Below are positions 43,715 through 53,145 of a stretch of DNA of 64,000 nucleotides, piece by piece (positions within the stretch are counted from its first letter, which is position 1; every line of letters begins with the position of its first letter). The position numbers were made by a program, and so were the translations under genes. Origin of the DNA: Chthoniobacteraceae bacterium (GTDB lineage: Bacteria > Verrucomicrobiota > Verrucomicrobiia > Chthoniobacterales > Chthoniobacteraceae). The stretch spans positions 33,330 through 97,329 of the forward strand of contig CANJPY010000004.1 of NCBI GenBank assembly GCA_947476255.1. The letters run 5' to 3'. The notes under the pieces were generated by a model that searched no databases, was not told where the DNA came from, and saw only the letters and a program-made list of their open reading frames with translations.

Positions 43715-45406
43715 GCTTCAATGAGACCGTGCCTGTGATGGCACGGAAGGACAGTTGCCGTCCTCGTTGTCGTTGTTGACGCAGGGCTTCAATGAGACCG
43801 TGCCTGTGATGGCACGGAAGGCTCTAAACCATGCCCCCGACACCTCACACACCCCAGCTTCAATGAGACCGTGCCTGTGATGGCACGGAAGGCCTGTTAA
43901 GTCTTCTGGACCGTCGGCAGTGATGCCGGCTTCAATGAGACCGTGCCTGTGATGGCACGGAAGGAATGCTTGTGCATCGCTTCCTGAGTTTGCCAAGCAA
44001 GCTTCAATGAGACCGTGCCTGTGATGGCACGGAAGGAGCGCGAGATGCCAGAATGTCGGCTTCGATGGTTTCGCTTCAATGAGACCGTGCCTGTGATGGC
44101 ACGGAAGGCAAAGGCGTGACGCGGGAGCCAATCGCGCTATGCGAGCTTCAATGAGACCGTGCCTGTGATGGCACGGAAGGCGGTATCTCGGGCCACTGTG
44201 GCTCAAAAAAGACGGGCTTCAATGAGACCGTGCCTGTGATGGCACGGAAGGGCCGTCGCCAGTTTGCCTGTGCCTAGCAATTGCACGCTTCAATGAGACC
44301 GTGCCTGTGATGGCACGGAAGGCTTCCATGAGGCTTCCCGCACAACGACGACTGGAGGCTTCAATGAGACCGTGCCTGTGATGGCACGGAAGGTCAACGG
44401 TGAGATCTGGACGGTGGACGACAAGGAGGCTTCAATGAGACCGTGCCTGTGATGGCACGGAAGGCGTCTGGCGACGAATGGAACCATGCGTTGCTGGTGT
44501 TGCTTCAATGAGACCGTGCCTGTGATGGCACGGAAGGTCAGAGACGCGCGGCTTTTGTAGCCTCCACCCTGGGCTTCAATGAGACCGTGCCTGTGATGGC
44601 ACGGAAGGATTCCTTGCTGTCCTTGTGGCCCTTGTGAACCTGTGTGCTTCAATGAGACCGTGCCTGTGATGGCACGGAAGGACGCAGTGGGTGCCTTCAA
44701 CCTTCTCCGCTGGCTACGCTTCAATGAGACCGTGCCTGTGATGGCACGGAAGGTTCCTACAGTGAAACACAGATAGTAAAATAACATGATAGCTTCAATG
44801 AGACCGTGCCTGTGATGGCACGGAAGGGTTTTTGGGATCCTAACTCCAAACGGCAACCCTCAACTGCTTCAATGAGACCGTGCCTGTGATGGCACGGAAG
44901 GAGCGTCCATGCGTTTTGCGTCAGCGTGCCGGATGTGCTTCAATGAGACCGTGCCTGTGATGGCACGGAAGGGTGCCCGGGTTGTGTCGACAAGCGGTTT
45001 CGACCAGTAGCTTCAATGAGACCGTGCCTGTGATGGCACGGAAGGAACTTGGCATGGGTACAATGCCCAGGCATTGATTTAGCTTCAATGAGACCGTGCC
45101 TGTGATGGCACGGAAGGGGTGGCAACCACAACGCCTACCAGTGGGCAAGTGCTGCTTCAATGAGACCGTGCCTGTGATGGCACGGAAGGGAAGGCTATTC
45201 CGCCCGATTTATTTACGTTGTCCATCGCTTCAATGAGACCGTGCCTGTGATGGCACGGAAGGGCGGCCCAAAGAACTGCGGAAAGTCGTTTTTGGTGAAG
45301 CTTCAATGAGACCGTGCCTGTGATGGCACGGAAGGCTGGAAAAAAAGCCCCTGTAGCCGTAAGCCTCGAAGCTTCAATGAGACCGTGCCTGTGATGGCAC
45401 GGAAGG
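43715..45406 (-). CRISPR. CRISPR array, 24 repeats / 23 spacers
   Basis: Twenty-four 36-base repeats start at 43715, 43786, 43857, 43929, 44001, 44073, 44145, 44216, 44287, 44358, 44429, 44502, 44573, 44646, 44718, 44792, 44866, 44937, 45010, 45082, 45154, 45227, 45300 and 45371. All copies read identical. Spacers are 35-38 bases. On the minus strand each repeat has a CCGTGCC/GGCACGG hairpin and ends in ATTGAAGC, the usual crRNA 5' handle. The array is therefore transcribed leftward from the cas2 side. The distal repeat is not degenerate. Confidence 0.98.
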
Positions 45407-45591
45407 ATACTAGTTTTTAAGCCCCATCAATAAAGGGGGTTAAACAATTCGTCGCGAGAGGCGGCTTAGCTCAAGGCAAAGCACATGCTCTTGTGAACAG
45501 AAATCATTACGTAACACATTTACCCGCAATACTTGCGAGCGGTTTCAAAGAACTGTTAGAGAACGTCGCCGCTCGTTGCAAGCGGAGTGGG
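45407..45591 (-). promoter_or_regulatory. CRISPR leader
   Basis: The 185 bases between the cas2 stop and the first repeat on the transcribed side. Repeat orientation (ATTGAAGC handle on the minus strand) and adjacency to cas2 place the leader here. No coding sequence is seen. Individual promoter boxes were not resolved. Confidence 0.65.
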
Positions 45592-45909
45592 TCAAATGAT
45601 GTGACAGCGAACCTGAGGCGTCCATACCTTTCCTATGCACTGAAAGTGGTTCGTAAAATCTAGTCCTGCATCTCCTAAATTCAAAAGCAGAAGCTGGTCT
45701 TCCGCTTGGTTTAGAATTTCTCGCGAAAGAGAAACCAGTCTGGCATACTCCGAATCAGACAATTCACATAAAAAAACACTGAACTGAACGTGATCTCCGT
45801 GGTCCTTCAGTAACTCAAAGAGACGGGTTCTCCTTTTGTCATCGGACACATCGTAGGTGCAGAGATATAATCTTCTATTAGTTCTCACCGAACGACTAGG
45901 CATTTCCAT
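45592..45909 (-). CDS. cas2: CRISPR-associated endonuclease Cas2
   Basis: A 105-aa ferredoxin-fold protein. The opening strand RLYLCTYDVSDDKRRTRLFE carries the conserved Asp, and HVQFSVFLCELSDSEYARL is the second half of the fold. Cas2 is the dimeric scaffold of the Cas1-Cas2 spacer integrase. Its start overlaps the cas4-cas1 stop by 25 bases. MPSRSV at 45903 is an alternative start. Confidence 0.93.
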   Translation of the reverse strand: MEMPSRSVRTNRRLYLCTYDVSDDKRRTRLFELLKDHGDHVQFSVFLCELSDSEYARLVSLSREILNQAEDQLLLLNLGDAGLDFTNHFQCIGKVWTPQVRCHII

Positions 45910-47630
45910 TTGGGAATATCACCACGGAACCAACGGGCCAGTAGGCGAGCTTGAATTTTTAAGTTGGTCCGCCAACTGCAACGGTAATCAAATTCTGGAT
46001 GTGTAAAAAGTTGGTCAATCCTCTGCTCCCAAGCTCTTAGAAACGACTTTCTTCCAGCAGGCAGCAGGGCACAACCGTTGGAATTCGTGACAAAATCAGA
46101 AGCCGTCACCATTCCTGTGTTGATTGCTGTAATCACTACACTATCAGCAATTACAGGACGAAATGACTCCATTAAATCCAAGGCCAGAGCAGGTCTTCCA
46201 TGTCTCGGGGTGTGGTAGAGTCCCCACCATGGATCCAAGCCCTCACCTAGCAACGCAACTTGGCACTCCTTTGCCAACAGGGCATAAGCAAACGAAAGGA
46301 GAGCATTAACGGGATCCTTCGGCGGACGGCGGTTCCGTGTTGTAAATTGAAAATCAGGAAGATCGTCCAGCTTCAACATGCCTTGAAACGCCCCAAAATA
46401 GATCGCTGCCGCGCGGCCTTCCCATCCTCGGAGTTGATCCATTGTCTGCAGTCGCGCAGAGTCAAACCCCTGTATATGTTCAGCAAGCAGGGCGACGGCA
46501 GATCGCCCCAGTTCATGACGCGCATTGCGTTGAAGAAGCACTCTCTGGTTAACAGCTTTGGAAAGCACGAGTTCAGAAGCGAAGGCATAACTACGAACTG
46601 TGTCTGATGCCGCCTCGTACTGGGACCGACGCGCGTAGGCATTGCTTACTTCAGTTCCGTGACTGATCCCGTGAAACCATCCACCAGTAGAAAAATGAAT
46701 TACGGGAATCCCCTCCTCCATCAAAAGATGCAAACACTGAGCGCTAACCCCGACGTTGCCAATTAGAACGACCTGACTCACGTCAATCAGGCGAGCCCCA
46801 CCCAGCGTCTCGCCACTTTTTGAGACGACCAGTCGTTCACCACTTTTTCCCACTTTGGCGCCTTGCTCCTGTACATAAAATGGCGTGGCTCGGTCGCGGG
46901 CGGGGTAAAGGCGGCGAATATCCGGACCCATAGTTGGCCCGTTGCTTTTGAGTGCAGAATTGCGGAGAGCCAATGTTTCATCAGGAAGGCAGATGCCACA
47001 CAACGAGCAGCTCCAGCATTTTGGGCTGTCCTCAAGCGGAGGGGGTAAATGGAGAGATGCCCGTGCGAACCGAACTGCAGAAATGATTTTCCGAGCCTCA
47101 CTTTCAAGCTCCTCACTAAAATCAATCCGAACACGCAAACGACTCCCCGCGTAATAAATGTAACCATGATTGGAAATATACCCATGAGCCCGCAGAAGAA
47201 GTCCCTGAGCCATCAATTGCATCCGCTCTGGGGGGTAACTTCGCTCAGCTGTGGGTGGAACTCCGCTTTTCTTTGTTTCAACAGGAATGGCTTCTCCTCC
47301 CTCAGGATCACTTGAAACCAAGTCCAATTTCCCCATCAGGCCAAGGCTGTCACAACCCAATGAAACACTTCTTGCGATCTCTGGAGGCGCGTCCCCCAAG
47401 GCAATGGTCTCATCCGACATTTGATGGACGCCTTTGGTAGATTCAGGGAGGAGCTGATCCACACGATCCACCCTCCGGTGAACATCCTTTCCGATAATAG
47501 TGTGGACGTTGTCTTCCCAGCGCCCCTCACCATACATCAAATGAAAACGCCTCTCACAGTAAACGTATTGAGCAATCATATCCACTGTTGCCCAGTCGTC
47601 AGGAAGCATGCTGGAAACTTGACTTCCCAT
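45885..47630 (-). CDS. cas4-cas1: Cas4-Cas1 fusion protein
   Basis: A 581-aa fusion. Residues 1-215 are Cas4: QYVYCERRFHLMYGEGRW, VHRRVDRVDQLL, AIPVETKKSG with the catalytic Glu-x-Lys, PPERMQLMAQGLLLRAHGY, and CWSCSLCGIC as the Fe-S cysteines. Residues 240-581 are Cas1: RLVVSKSGETLGGARLIDVS, GWEGRAAAIYFG with the metal Glu, GLYHTPRHGRPALALDLM with His and Asp. Fusion couples end trimming by Cas4 to integration and is typical of type I-G and some I-B systems. It is eight bases downstream of the Csb3-like gene. Confidence 0.93.
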   Translation of the reverse strand: MGSQVSSMLPDDWATVDMIAQYVYCERRFHLMYGEGRWEDNVHTIIGKDVHRRVDRVDQLLPESTKGVHQMSDETIALGDAPPEIARSVSLGCDSLGLMGKLDLVSSDPEGGEAIPVETKKSGVPPTAERSYPPERMQLMAQGLLLRAHGYISNHGYIYYAGSRLRVRIDFSEELESEARKIISAVRFARASLHLPPPLEDSPKCWSCSLCGICLPDETLALRNSALKSNGPTMGPDIRRLYPARDRATPFYVQEQGAKVGKSGERLVVSKSGETLGGARLIDVSQVVLIGNVGVSAQCLHLLMEEGIPVIHFSTGGWFHGISHGTEVSNAYARRSQYEAASDTVRSYAFASELVLSKAVNQRVLLQRNARHELGRSAVALLAEHIQGFDSARLQTMDQLRGWEGRAAAIYFGAFQGMLKLDDLPDFQFTTRNRRPPKDPVNALLSFAYALLAKECQVALLGEGLDPWWGLYHTPRHGRPALALDLMESFRPVIADSVVITAINTGMVTASDFVTNSNGCALLPAGRKSFLRAWEQRIDQLFTHPEFDYRCSWRTNLKIQARLLARWFRGDIPKWKCLVVR

Positions 47631-47638
47631 CCCGCCTC

Positions 47639-48589
47639 CTAAAAAACAAGTTCCGCAGGCGCGAAATAAAGACTTTTATCGGATGAAAAACGACGGCTTT
47701 TCCAAGCCCGAATGACTCCCATAGCTCTTATACACATCAGCGGGTCCACCTTCTCGGAGTACAGAGGTTGATGAACTAGAGTCGCAACCTCATCTGCATT
47801 TAGCGAACCGCTCCAAATAGGCCACCTAAAACAATCCGGGGCATCCCCAAAAAAACCGAGTGTCCCAGCACCGGAGGAACTAGGAACGGTTGGATAAAAG
47901 CTTAAGCCAACGAATGCCAACACGTTGAAGGCGGCGTGATCCAGGTGTTCATCACCGCTGGTTTTTGCACCTGGGTCGTGACTTCGATAAGCCGCTGGAC
48001 GAAATTCGGCGTGATTCCAACGAAGCGACTTTCCTGCCGTTGGACATCCTGTTCCCTCAAGACATCCGCGCAAAAGTTCGGGCGTTAGGCCTGCAATAAG
48101 TTCACTCACATCGAGGAGTAAGTTTTTACCGCTTTGTCCGTTAGCAAAGGACAATCGACTCGGCTCCACATCCCCGTTTTGAAGATCTTTTTCGTCACTG
48201 GAATTTTGAGATGAATAGCTCCCATACAACAAAACTGGCAAATACGACAAAGGCCCGGGGCTCATCGAAAACTCAACCGCTTGAAGAACAGCTGCCCTAA
48301 ACTCTCGACGGCTTGTCTTGATAATCTTTCCGTGCACTAACGGAGAGGGCGCCTTAATCAGATTCTGCAAAGCCAGCAACAATTCCTCCACCCAACTTAC
48401 CCCAAGCTCCCTTGACGTTACAATGGTGGGAAATCCCCTGACGTTGTCCCACTCCAAATGCGGCTCAGTTGCGGGCCAGAGTAAGTCAAACAGTCGAAGA
48501 AGCCCAAGTGTAGCTAAATAGTCTCTGGCACTGTCTTCCCTTAGAAGAACCAAAGAAAGGCGATACATTGAATGAATATCTTCGGGCAT
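47639..48589 (-). CDS. csb3: Csb3-like CRISPR effector protein (small Cas8-type)
   Basis: A 316-aa protein between cas3 and cas4-cas1. The N-terminal ARDYLATLGLLRLFDLLWP resembles the GLLELADRLW-type opening of Csb3/Csx17 proteins of type I-G. An HLDHAAFNVLAFVGLSFYPT segment and FRWPIWSGSLNADEVATLV fit the same group. In this slot other systems carry Csx17, which is about twice as long. It probably fills the large-subunit role in target recognition. Assignment rests mainly on the operon slot and the N-terminal pattern. Confidence 0.6.
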   Translation of the reverse strand: MPEDIHSMYRLSLVLLREDSARDYLATLGLLRLFDLLWPATEPHLEWDNVRGFPTIVTSRELGVSWVEELLLALQNLIKAPSPLVHGKIIKTSRREFRAAVLQAVEFSMSPGPLSYLPVLLYGSYSSQNSSDEKDLQNGDVEPSRLSFANGQSGKNLLLDVSELIAGLTPELLRGCLEGTGCPTAGKSLRWNHAEFRPAAYRSHDPGAKTSGDEHLDHAAFNVLAFVGLSFYPTVPSSSGAGTLGFFGDAPDCFRWPIWSGSLNADEVATLVHQPLYSEKVDPLMCIRAMGVIRAWKSRRFSSDKSLYFAPAELVF

Positions 48590-48594
48590 GGCAA

Positions 48595-51531
48595 TCAGAG
48601 GTTAGCAACTTTGTGTGGTTTAGCGCTTTCCTGTTGGTCCGCCAGCCTAAGGAGTGTTTCGAGGTAAGGCAGCCCCCACCAACCGTAACGGCGTGTAAGA
48701 CTCCAAAACCGGCCGGCAACTCGGTCTCCTATGTTTCCCAATGGGCACTTAGACCCTGGAAACCGCAATGTCTCTCCTGCAATTACGACATCAAACGGCT
48801 CCGGTTCGCCATCAATAACAACAGGTGCCAAGGCACGACACCGACCGTGATGACTCGCTATAAGGTGAAGGATTAGATCAATGCTTGGGTGCGCGACTCC
48901 AGCCTCAGACTGCAATACAATAAGAGCTGAAAGTAATTCGTGACGAAACCCTTGAGGGAGACCTGAACCTTCTCGTAAAAGTTGATTTATGGCCTGAGGA
49001 CGAAACCCGCCGCTTTTGGCCACAAATGGTTTGCTCCCCACCGACCAGATCGAACATCCATGAAGCCACGATTGAAAACGCGGATCGAGTTTTCCGAGAT
49101 CGTGCCAAAGACCAGCATCTCGCAAAGCGGAGACCAAAGTGTCAGGTAATCCAAGCGATCGAGCGTGGCGTTCCGATCTCACTGAAACTCCATACGAGTG
49201 ATCGCTTAACAACACCTTTTCGTCGGTATCCTGACTTTGGGCCCCCAAATCTTCGGGGTCTAAAGGCCAGGCACTATACCCGACACGTGTTTTGTTCTGA
49301 AATATCGCTCCGCCAAGAGGATGAGGTGCTGCTTTCCAATCTTGAGAGCGGTTGACGGTGGCGACTCGATCCCAAATGGTTTTCCAGTGATGGTCTTCAG
49401 GAAGATTTATCGCCACCAAACCAGAGATTTCCATCAGCGCGGTGATCCAGTCTTTCTCACAAAATCCAGTGTCCGATCCATCTTCATTTTCAAGCTCAAG
49501 GGGACGTAGGATGCTTTCAAAAAACAACCGATCCTTTTCAGGAAGCAACTTGGCTACCGCCGCTATAGTCAGGGGATGAAGGCGCAAAGCAAGTCGATCC
49601 CGAGACAGTAAATATGCGTGCTCGAACTGGTCTAATTCCCAAGGCAGACCATCAGGAAGAGGAACAAGACTCCTAAGGAGGTTGATGTCCAATGAGGCTG
49701 GAAGGACCAGGACGTCTCCGTTTTGAAGATCATTGGGAGCTAGTACACGTGAGGATTCCCCCTCTGCCCATCGGTAGCAGCGAATTTCAGTACTCTCATC
49801 CCATTTCAAATCAGGACCGATCGTAGAGGCAGGAATATCGCCGCTTTCATCTCGAACTTTCAAAGCATCTAAAATCCAGGCTCGAGCGAGATGAAGCGGT
49901 ATAGTGGCGCCTTCCGCCCCAACAGGTGGAGTCGATCTAAGTACGTCGAGAGCGACTGCTTCGTCGTCCAAATCGGCACGTAAAACCACCGTTACCTCAG
50001 GAAAATCTCTCCCCTGGCCGTGAATGTAAACGCTAGGATCAGGAGTGAGATGGGGAACTGGGGAGGTTTGGCAAAGTAAGTCGAGGTGCGAAGGCAATAA
50101 AACGGGCGCTTCGGCAGACGGAGAGAGAAGGCAGGAGAGCCGATCTTCCATTGGCAAAAAAGGCTCGAGCTCTGAAATTCCGAAGGGCAATGGAGACTGA
50201 AGACTTTCAAGCCAAGCCCAAACTTTCGGTAAACAGTCCAGGTAAAGAGGATCCGATTTTACGACATCCAGAGCCTCTTCTGGAGCGAAGATCGCAGCAA
50301 GTGCGTCAATATTTCGACCGTAACGGTTCAGGCGTCCAAACCTTTGGCGCAGACTATCTAAGGGCGCAAGTTCGGTCAGTAGTGCATCAAAATCGAAATC
50401 TGCTCCGACCTCTATGCACTGGGTTGCAATGAGGATAAGAGGTAAAACTTCTGGACTCGGGTTTCCGCTCTGAAGTTCGTGCCTTGATACAATTCTTTTA
50501 ATTAGGGCATCACGATCCAATGGACGCAACCGGCCAGTTAAAAGCTCAACATCCGCACAATGCTTGCCATTGGCTTTTAACTTTGAAAGGTTTTTATGTA
50601 GTAACGTGGCTGTGGCTACACGGTTAACAACAATCAAGATCCGCCGAGTCTGAAGGCCGAGCATGGAGACGGCCTTCGCCCCTATTGCATCAGCCAGTTT
50701 TTCATGGCGGTGAGATTTAACCGCATCAGCAACACGAACGAGCTCCGTAGGTTTATGGGAATTGAGGCGGGCGTGGATGACTGGATTGGCCAAATCTTGG
50801 TCTCCAAGAGTGAACAGATCCGAGGCATCCACCGGAGGGGTTGCTGTAAGTTGAACTGTCTTGAACGGAGAGCGCAGGGGTTCTATTGCGTTGCCTCGTA
50901 GGACTTCAATAGAAGCGAGTGTGTCAGAGAAAGCCTTTGAGGTGTGGGCCTCATCAAGAATCAAAAGTGCATCATTGGCCAGGAGGCCTGCATGGATGGA
51001 GCGGGCGAATTCTGAAACTCCATACCCACGAAAAAGCATGCGGGAGCCAAGCTGATCGAGGGTGGTTGCGATGACCACAGGCTGGGTCGGTGTACGAGCC
51101 CAAGAATGGTCAGTAAAAGTAGCTCCTCTCAGCGGGTATGCTTCCAACGGCACACCATCATGAGATTCTGAAAGAGTCACCAGAGCTAGGGCGAAAGGTT
51201 GAAGTGGACTAGTCGAATCCGAGATGGCCGACTTCAACCTATCTGCGATCTTTTTCGCACGTTCGAATGCTTCATCGACAACTATTCTTCGATTTACCGC
51301 AAACACAATCCTGACAGGCGCAGTTCGCTCCTGCGGAGAAAGAGTCGCTTGCGTGGCCAAATGATAAACGGCTATATCTATCGCACTTGTTTTTCCCGTA
51401 CCTGTTGGGAGCGTTATCCAAGAAGGCCATGCGCGGTGGGTTAAGGCATTTGCCAAACGCACCTGCCAAGGGAAGGGGGCGTAGCCCCACAACGAATGAA
51501 AGAAAACGGAAAAATCTGGAAGCGTACTCAT
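48595..51531 (-). CDS. cas3: CRISPR-associated helicase/nuclease Cas3 (helicase-HD order)
   Basis: A 978-aa protein. Walker A is LPTGTGKTSAIDIA at residues 41-54, the DEAH box is in ALLILDEAHTSKAF, and motif VI is RQRFGRLNRYGRN. The HD nuclease lies at the C-terminus: GLWHDLGKLD near 806-816, RHELLSAL near 863, ASHHGR near 892 and RLADQQES near 962. Type I-G Cas3 has this reversed order. It degrades the DNA strand displaced by the Cascade-like complex. Its start overlaps the csb2 stop (ATGA). Confidence 0.93.
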   Translation of the reverse strand: MSTLPDFSVFFHSLWGYAPFPWQVRLANALTHRAWPSWITLPTGTGKTSAIDIAVYHLATQATLSPQERTAPVRIVFAVNRRIVVDEAFERAKKIADRLKSAISDSTSPLQPFALALVTLSESHDGVPLEAYPLRGATFTDHSWARTPTQPVVIATTLDQLGSRMLFRGYGVSEFARSIHAGLLANDALLILDEAHTSKAFSDTLASIEVLRGNAIEPLRSPFKTVQLTATPPVDASDLFTLGDQDLANPVIHARLNSHKPTELVRVADAVKSHRHEKLADAIGAKAVSMLGLQTRRILIVVNRVATATLLHKNLSKLKANGKHCADVELLTGRLRPLDRDALIKRIVSRHELQSGNPSPEVLPLILIATQCIEVGADFDFDALLTELAPLDSLRQRFGRLNRYGRNIDALAAIFAPEEALDVVKSDPLYLDCLPKVWAWLESLQSPLPFGISELEPFLPMEDRLSCLLSPSAEAPVLLPSHLDLLCQTSPVPHLTPDPSVYIHGQGRDFPEVTVVLRADLDDEAVALDVLRSTPPVGAEGATIPLHLARAWILDALKVRDESGDIPASTIGPDLKWDESTEIRCYRWAEGESSRVLAPNDLQNGDVLVLPASLDINLLRSLVPLPDGLPWELDQFEHAYLLSRDRLALRLHPLTIAAVAKLLPEKDRLFFESILRPLELENEDGSDTGFCEKDWITALMEISGLVAINLPEDHHWKTIWDRVATVNRSQDWKAAPHPLGGAIFQNKTRVGYSAWPLDPEDLGAQSQDTDEKVLLSDHSYGVSVRSERHARSLGLPDTLVSALRDAGLWHDLGKLDPRFQSWLHGCSIWSVGSKPFVAKSGGFRPQAINQLLREGSGLPQGFRHELLSALIVLQSEAGVAHPSIDLILHLIASHHGRCRALAPVVIDGEPEPFDVVIAGETLRFPGSKCPLGNIGDRVAGRFWSLTRRYGWWGLPYLETLLRLADQQESAKPHKVANL

Positions 51532-53144
51532 CGAATAACGGAGCCGGAGTGTTGGAGTAATGGCATAAACAGGCCGTAGCCTCGATAACGCCCGGAACCG
51601 AGCATCAGGGGCCCTTCGACAGGTTCGGAGAATTCAAGAATGGCGTGGATATGGAACCGTGCAGGACGCCCAAGCCGCTTCTCGGGAGCCTCAAACGAAT
51701 AGGACGTAGGGACTCCGTGTAACGCCGAGTGGGCAGACACCATAACCTTTTGCGGCTCTTGGATTCCAATCCGAGCACAACTCGTTCGTAAAATGTTCTG
51801 ACAGCTTTCCTCCCACTTCACCGGATCTTTTCTGAAATGTGGTTTCGGATGCTGGTCCAAGATTACGGGAGTTACAGAGGCCCAGTGACAAGATGCCCCC
51901 GTCCAGCGTTTGGCGCGCAAAGCTTTTGGTGGAGAGACCGATGAAACCGGACGGAGGCACCACCTCCATGACTTGTCTGCTGGACATAGCTCAACCTGCT
52001 CGTCCTCATTTAAAAGCGCAGTCAGAGCATTACGCCAAGTGATACGAAATTCAGGCACAGAAACGCCCGCTATCTCAGGTCTAGGCAAAGCTAGCCCCAG
52101 GCCAAGGAGATGCCCGTCGCAGTGAGTTACAAACGCGTCCACGTGAGCCAATGGGAAGATCGATAGATGAGGCAGAGACGTAGGAGCCGTCGAACCGCTC
52201 TCTCCAACGCGTTGACTGTGACCGCTTAGCCATGCTGGTATCTGGCCTAAAGATGGGTTTCTACTCCAGCGATCGATCAATGTGCGATGAAATGTCTCCG
52301 AAATCTGCCAGATGCTTTCCAATCCAAGGGATGTACCGCTCGTCTTTTCAAGGAGCAGCACATGACTGTCCCACGGTGTTCGATAAGTCTCTGAACTAGA
52401 GACTTCGGAGTATCCACACCACTGATGGTGCGGGTCATGACGGCCGCGAGGCGAGGCTGCAGCTTTTAACGTTCGCCCTTCCCTCAGACGGGTTCCAGCT
52501 TTGAGGAAGCGATCAACAAGTTCAAGTCTCTCATCCTCACGCCCCTTCGCATCGAACGCAGCCTCAGCAGATTCAATCAGGCCATCCCACGGTACTCGGA
52601 GTTGGAAATCAGGCGTCCTCAAAATCTCAGCAGATATCGGAGAGAAGCACTGCCATGAGGCGGATAGGTCTGGAGGAGTTTTCCTGAGAGTTACCATAAC
52701 AACGGAACTCGAGTGACCAAGTCTCGGAACCCGCCCCAGTAATTTTGATAAGCACGAAAAATCGTTGTCTGAGAGTTCGATGTCAGGCCATTGAAAGAAA
52801 ACAGTAGGCTCGTCTGAATCCAGGAAAACAGTCGGAAAGGAACGAGCCTTACGCGAGGCATTTATGGACTCTGCATTGGAGGGATTTTGGGGGACATATA
52901 CGCCGTCGAGAAGGGCTTCCGTTATGAGCGTCTTTGAAGGAACGATCAGGATCGGCGGCTTCTGTCGGCATAGCCAAAGCAATTGTTCACGCTCATCTGC
53001 CGGTTCCCCAGCTTTGTGGAGGGCGTCCAGCAGGCCGAGGCAAAGCCGAGCAGGATGTGGTGGCCATTCGACAGTGTTTTTGTCACTCCATGAAGCCGCC
53101 ACATAGCGCCCTGCCGGGAACTGTAGCGAAATAGTAATCGACAT
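51528..53144 (-). CDS. csb2: Csb2 (Cas5-Cas6-like, GSU0054 family)
   Basis: A 538-aa RAMP protein. The N-terminus SITISLQFPAGRYVAASWSD continues into PHPARLCLGLLDALHKAG, matching the Csb2/GSU0054 family. The C-terminal half (RLGRPARFHIHAILEFSEPV, then GPLMLGSGRYRGYGLFMPL) carries the Gly-rich loop of Cas6-type RAMPs. Csb2 is thought to combine crRNA processing (Cas6) and 5'-handle binding (Cas5) in type I-G. One base separates it from csb1. Confidence 0.85.
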   Translation of the reverse strand: MSITISLQFPAGRYVAASWSDKNTVEWPPHPARLCLGLLDALHKAGEPADEREQLLWLCRQKPPILIVPSKTLITEALLDGVYVPQNPSNAESINASRKARSFPTVFLDSDEPTVFFQWPDIELSDNDFSCLSKLLGRVPRLGHSSSVVMVTLRKTPPDLSASWQCFSPISAEILRTPDFQLRVPWDGLIESAEAAFDAKGREDERLELVDRFLKAGTRLREGRTLKAAASPRGRHDPHHQWCGYSEVSSSETYRTPWDSHVLLLEKTSGTSLGLESIWQISETFHRTLIDRWSRNPSLGQIPAWLSGHSQRVGESGSTAPTSLPHLSIFPLAHVDAFVTHCDGHLLGLGLALPRPEIAGVSVPEFRITWRNALTALLNEDEQVELCPADKSWRWCLRPVSSVSPPKALRAKRWTGASCHWASVTPVILDQHPKPHFRKDPVKWEESCQNILRTSCARIGIQEPQKVMVSAHSALHGVPTSYSFEAPEKRLGRPARFHIHAILEFSEPVEGPLMLGSGRYRGYGLFMPLLQHSGSVIR

Positions 53145-53145
53145 T

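Noticed and set aside
43718..45160. Long minus-strand reading frames across the CRISPR array
   Set aside because: They encode only the repeat unit over and over with spacer translations between, so they are artefacts of the array.
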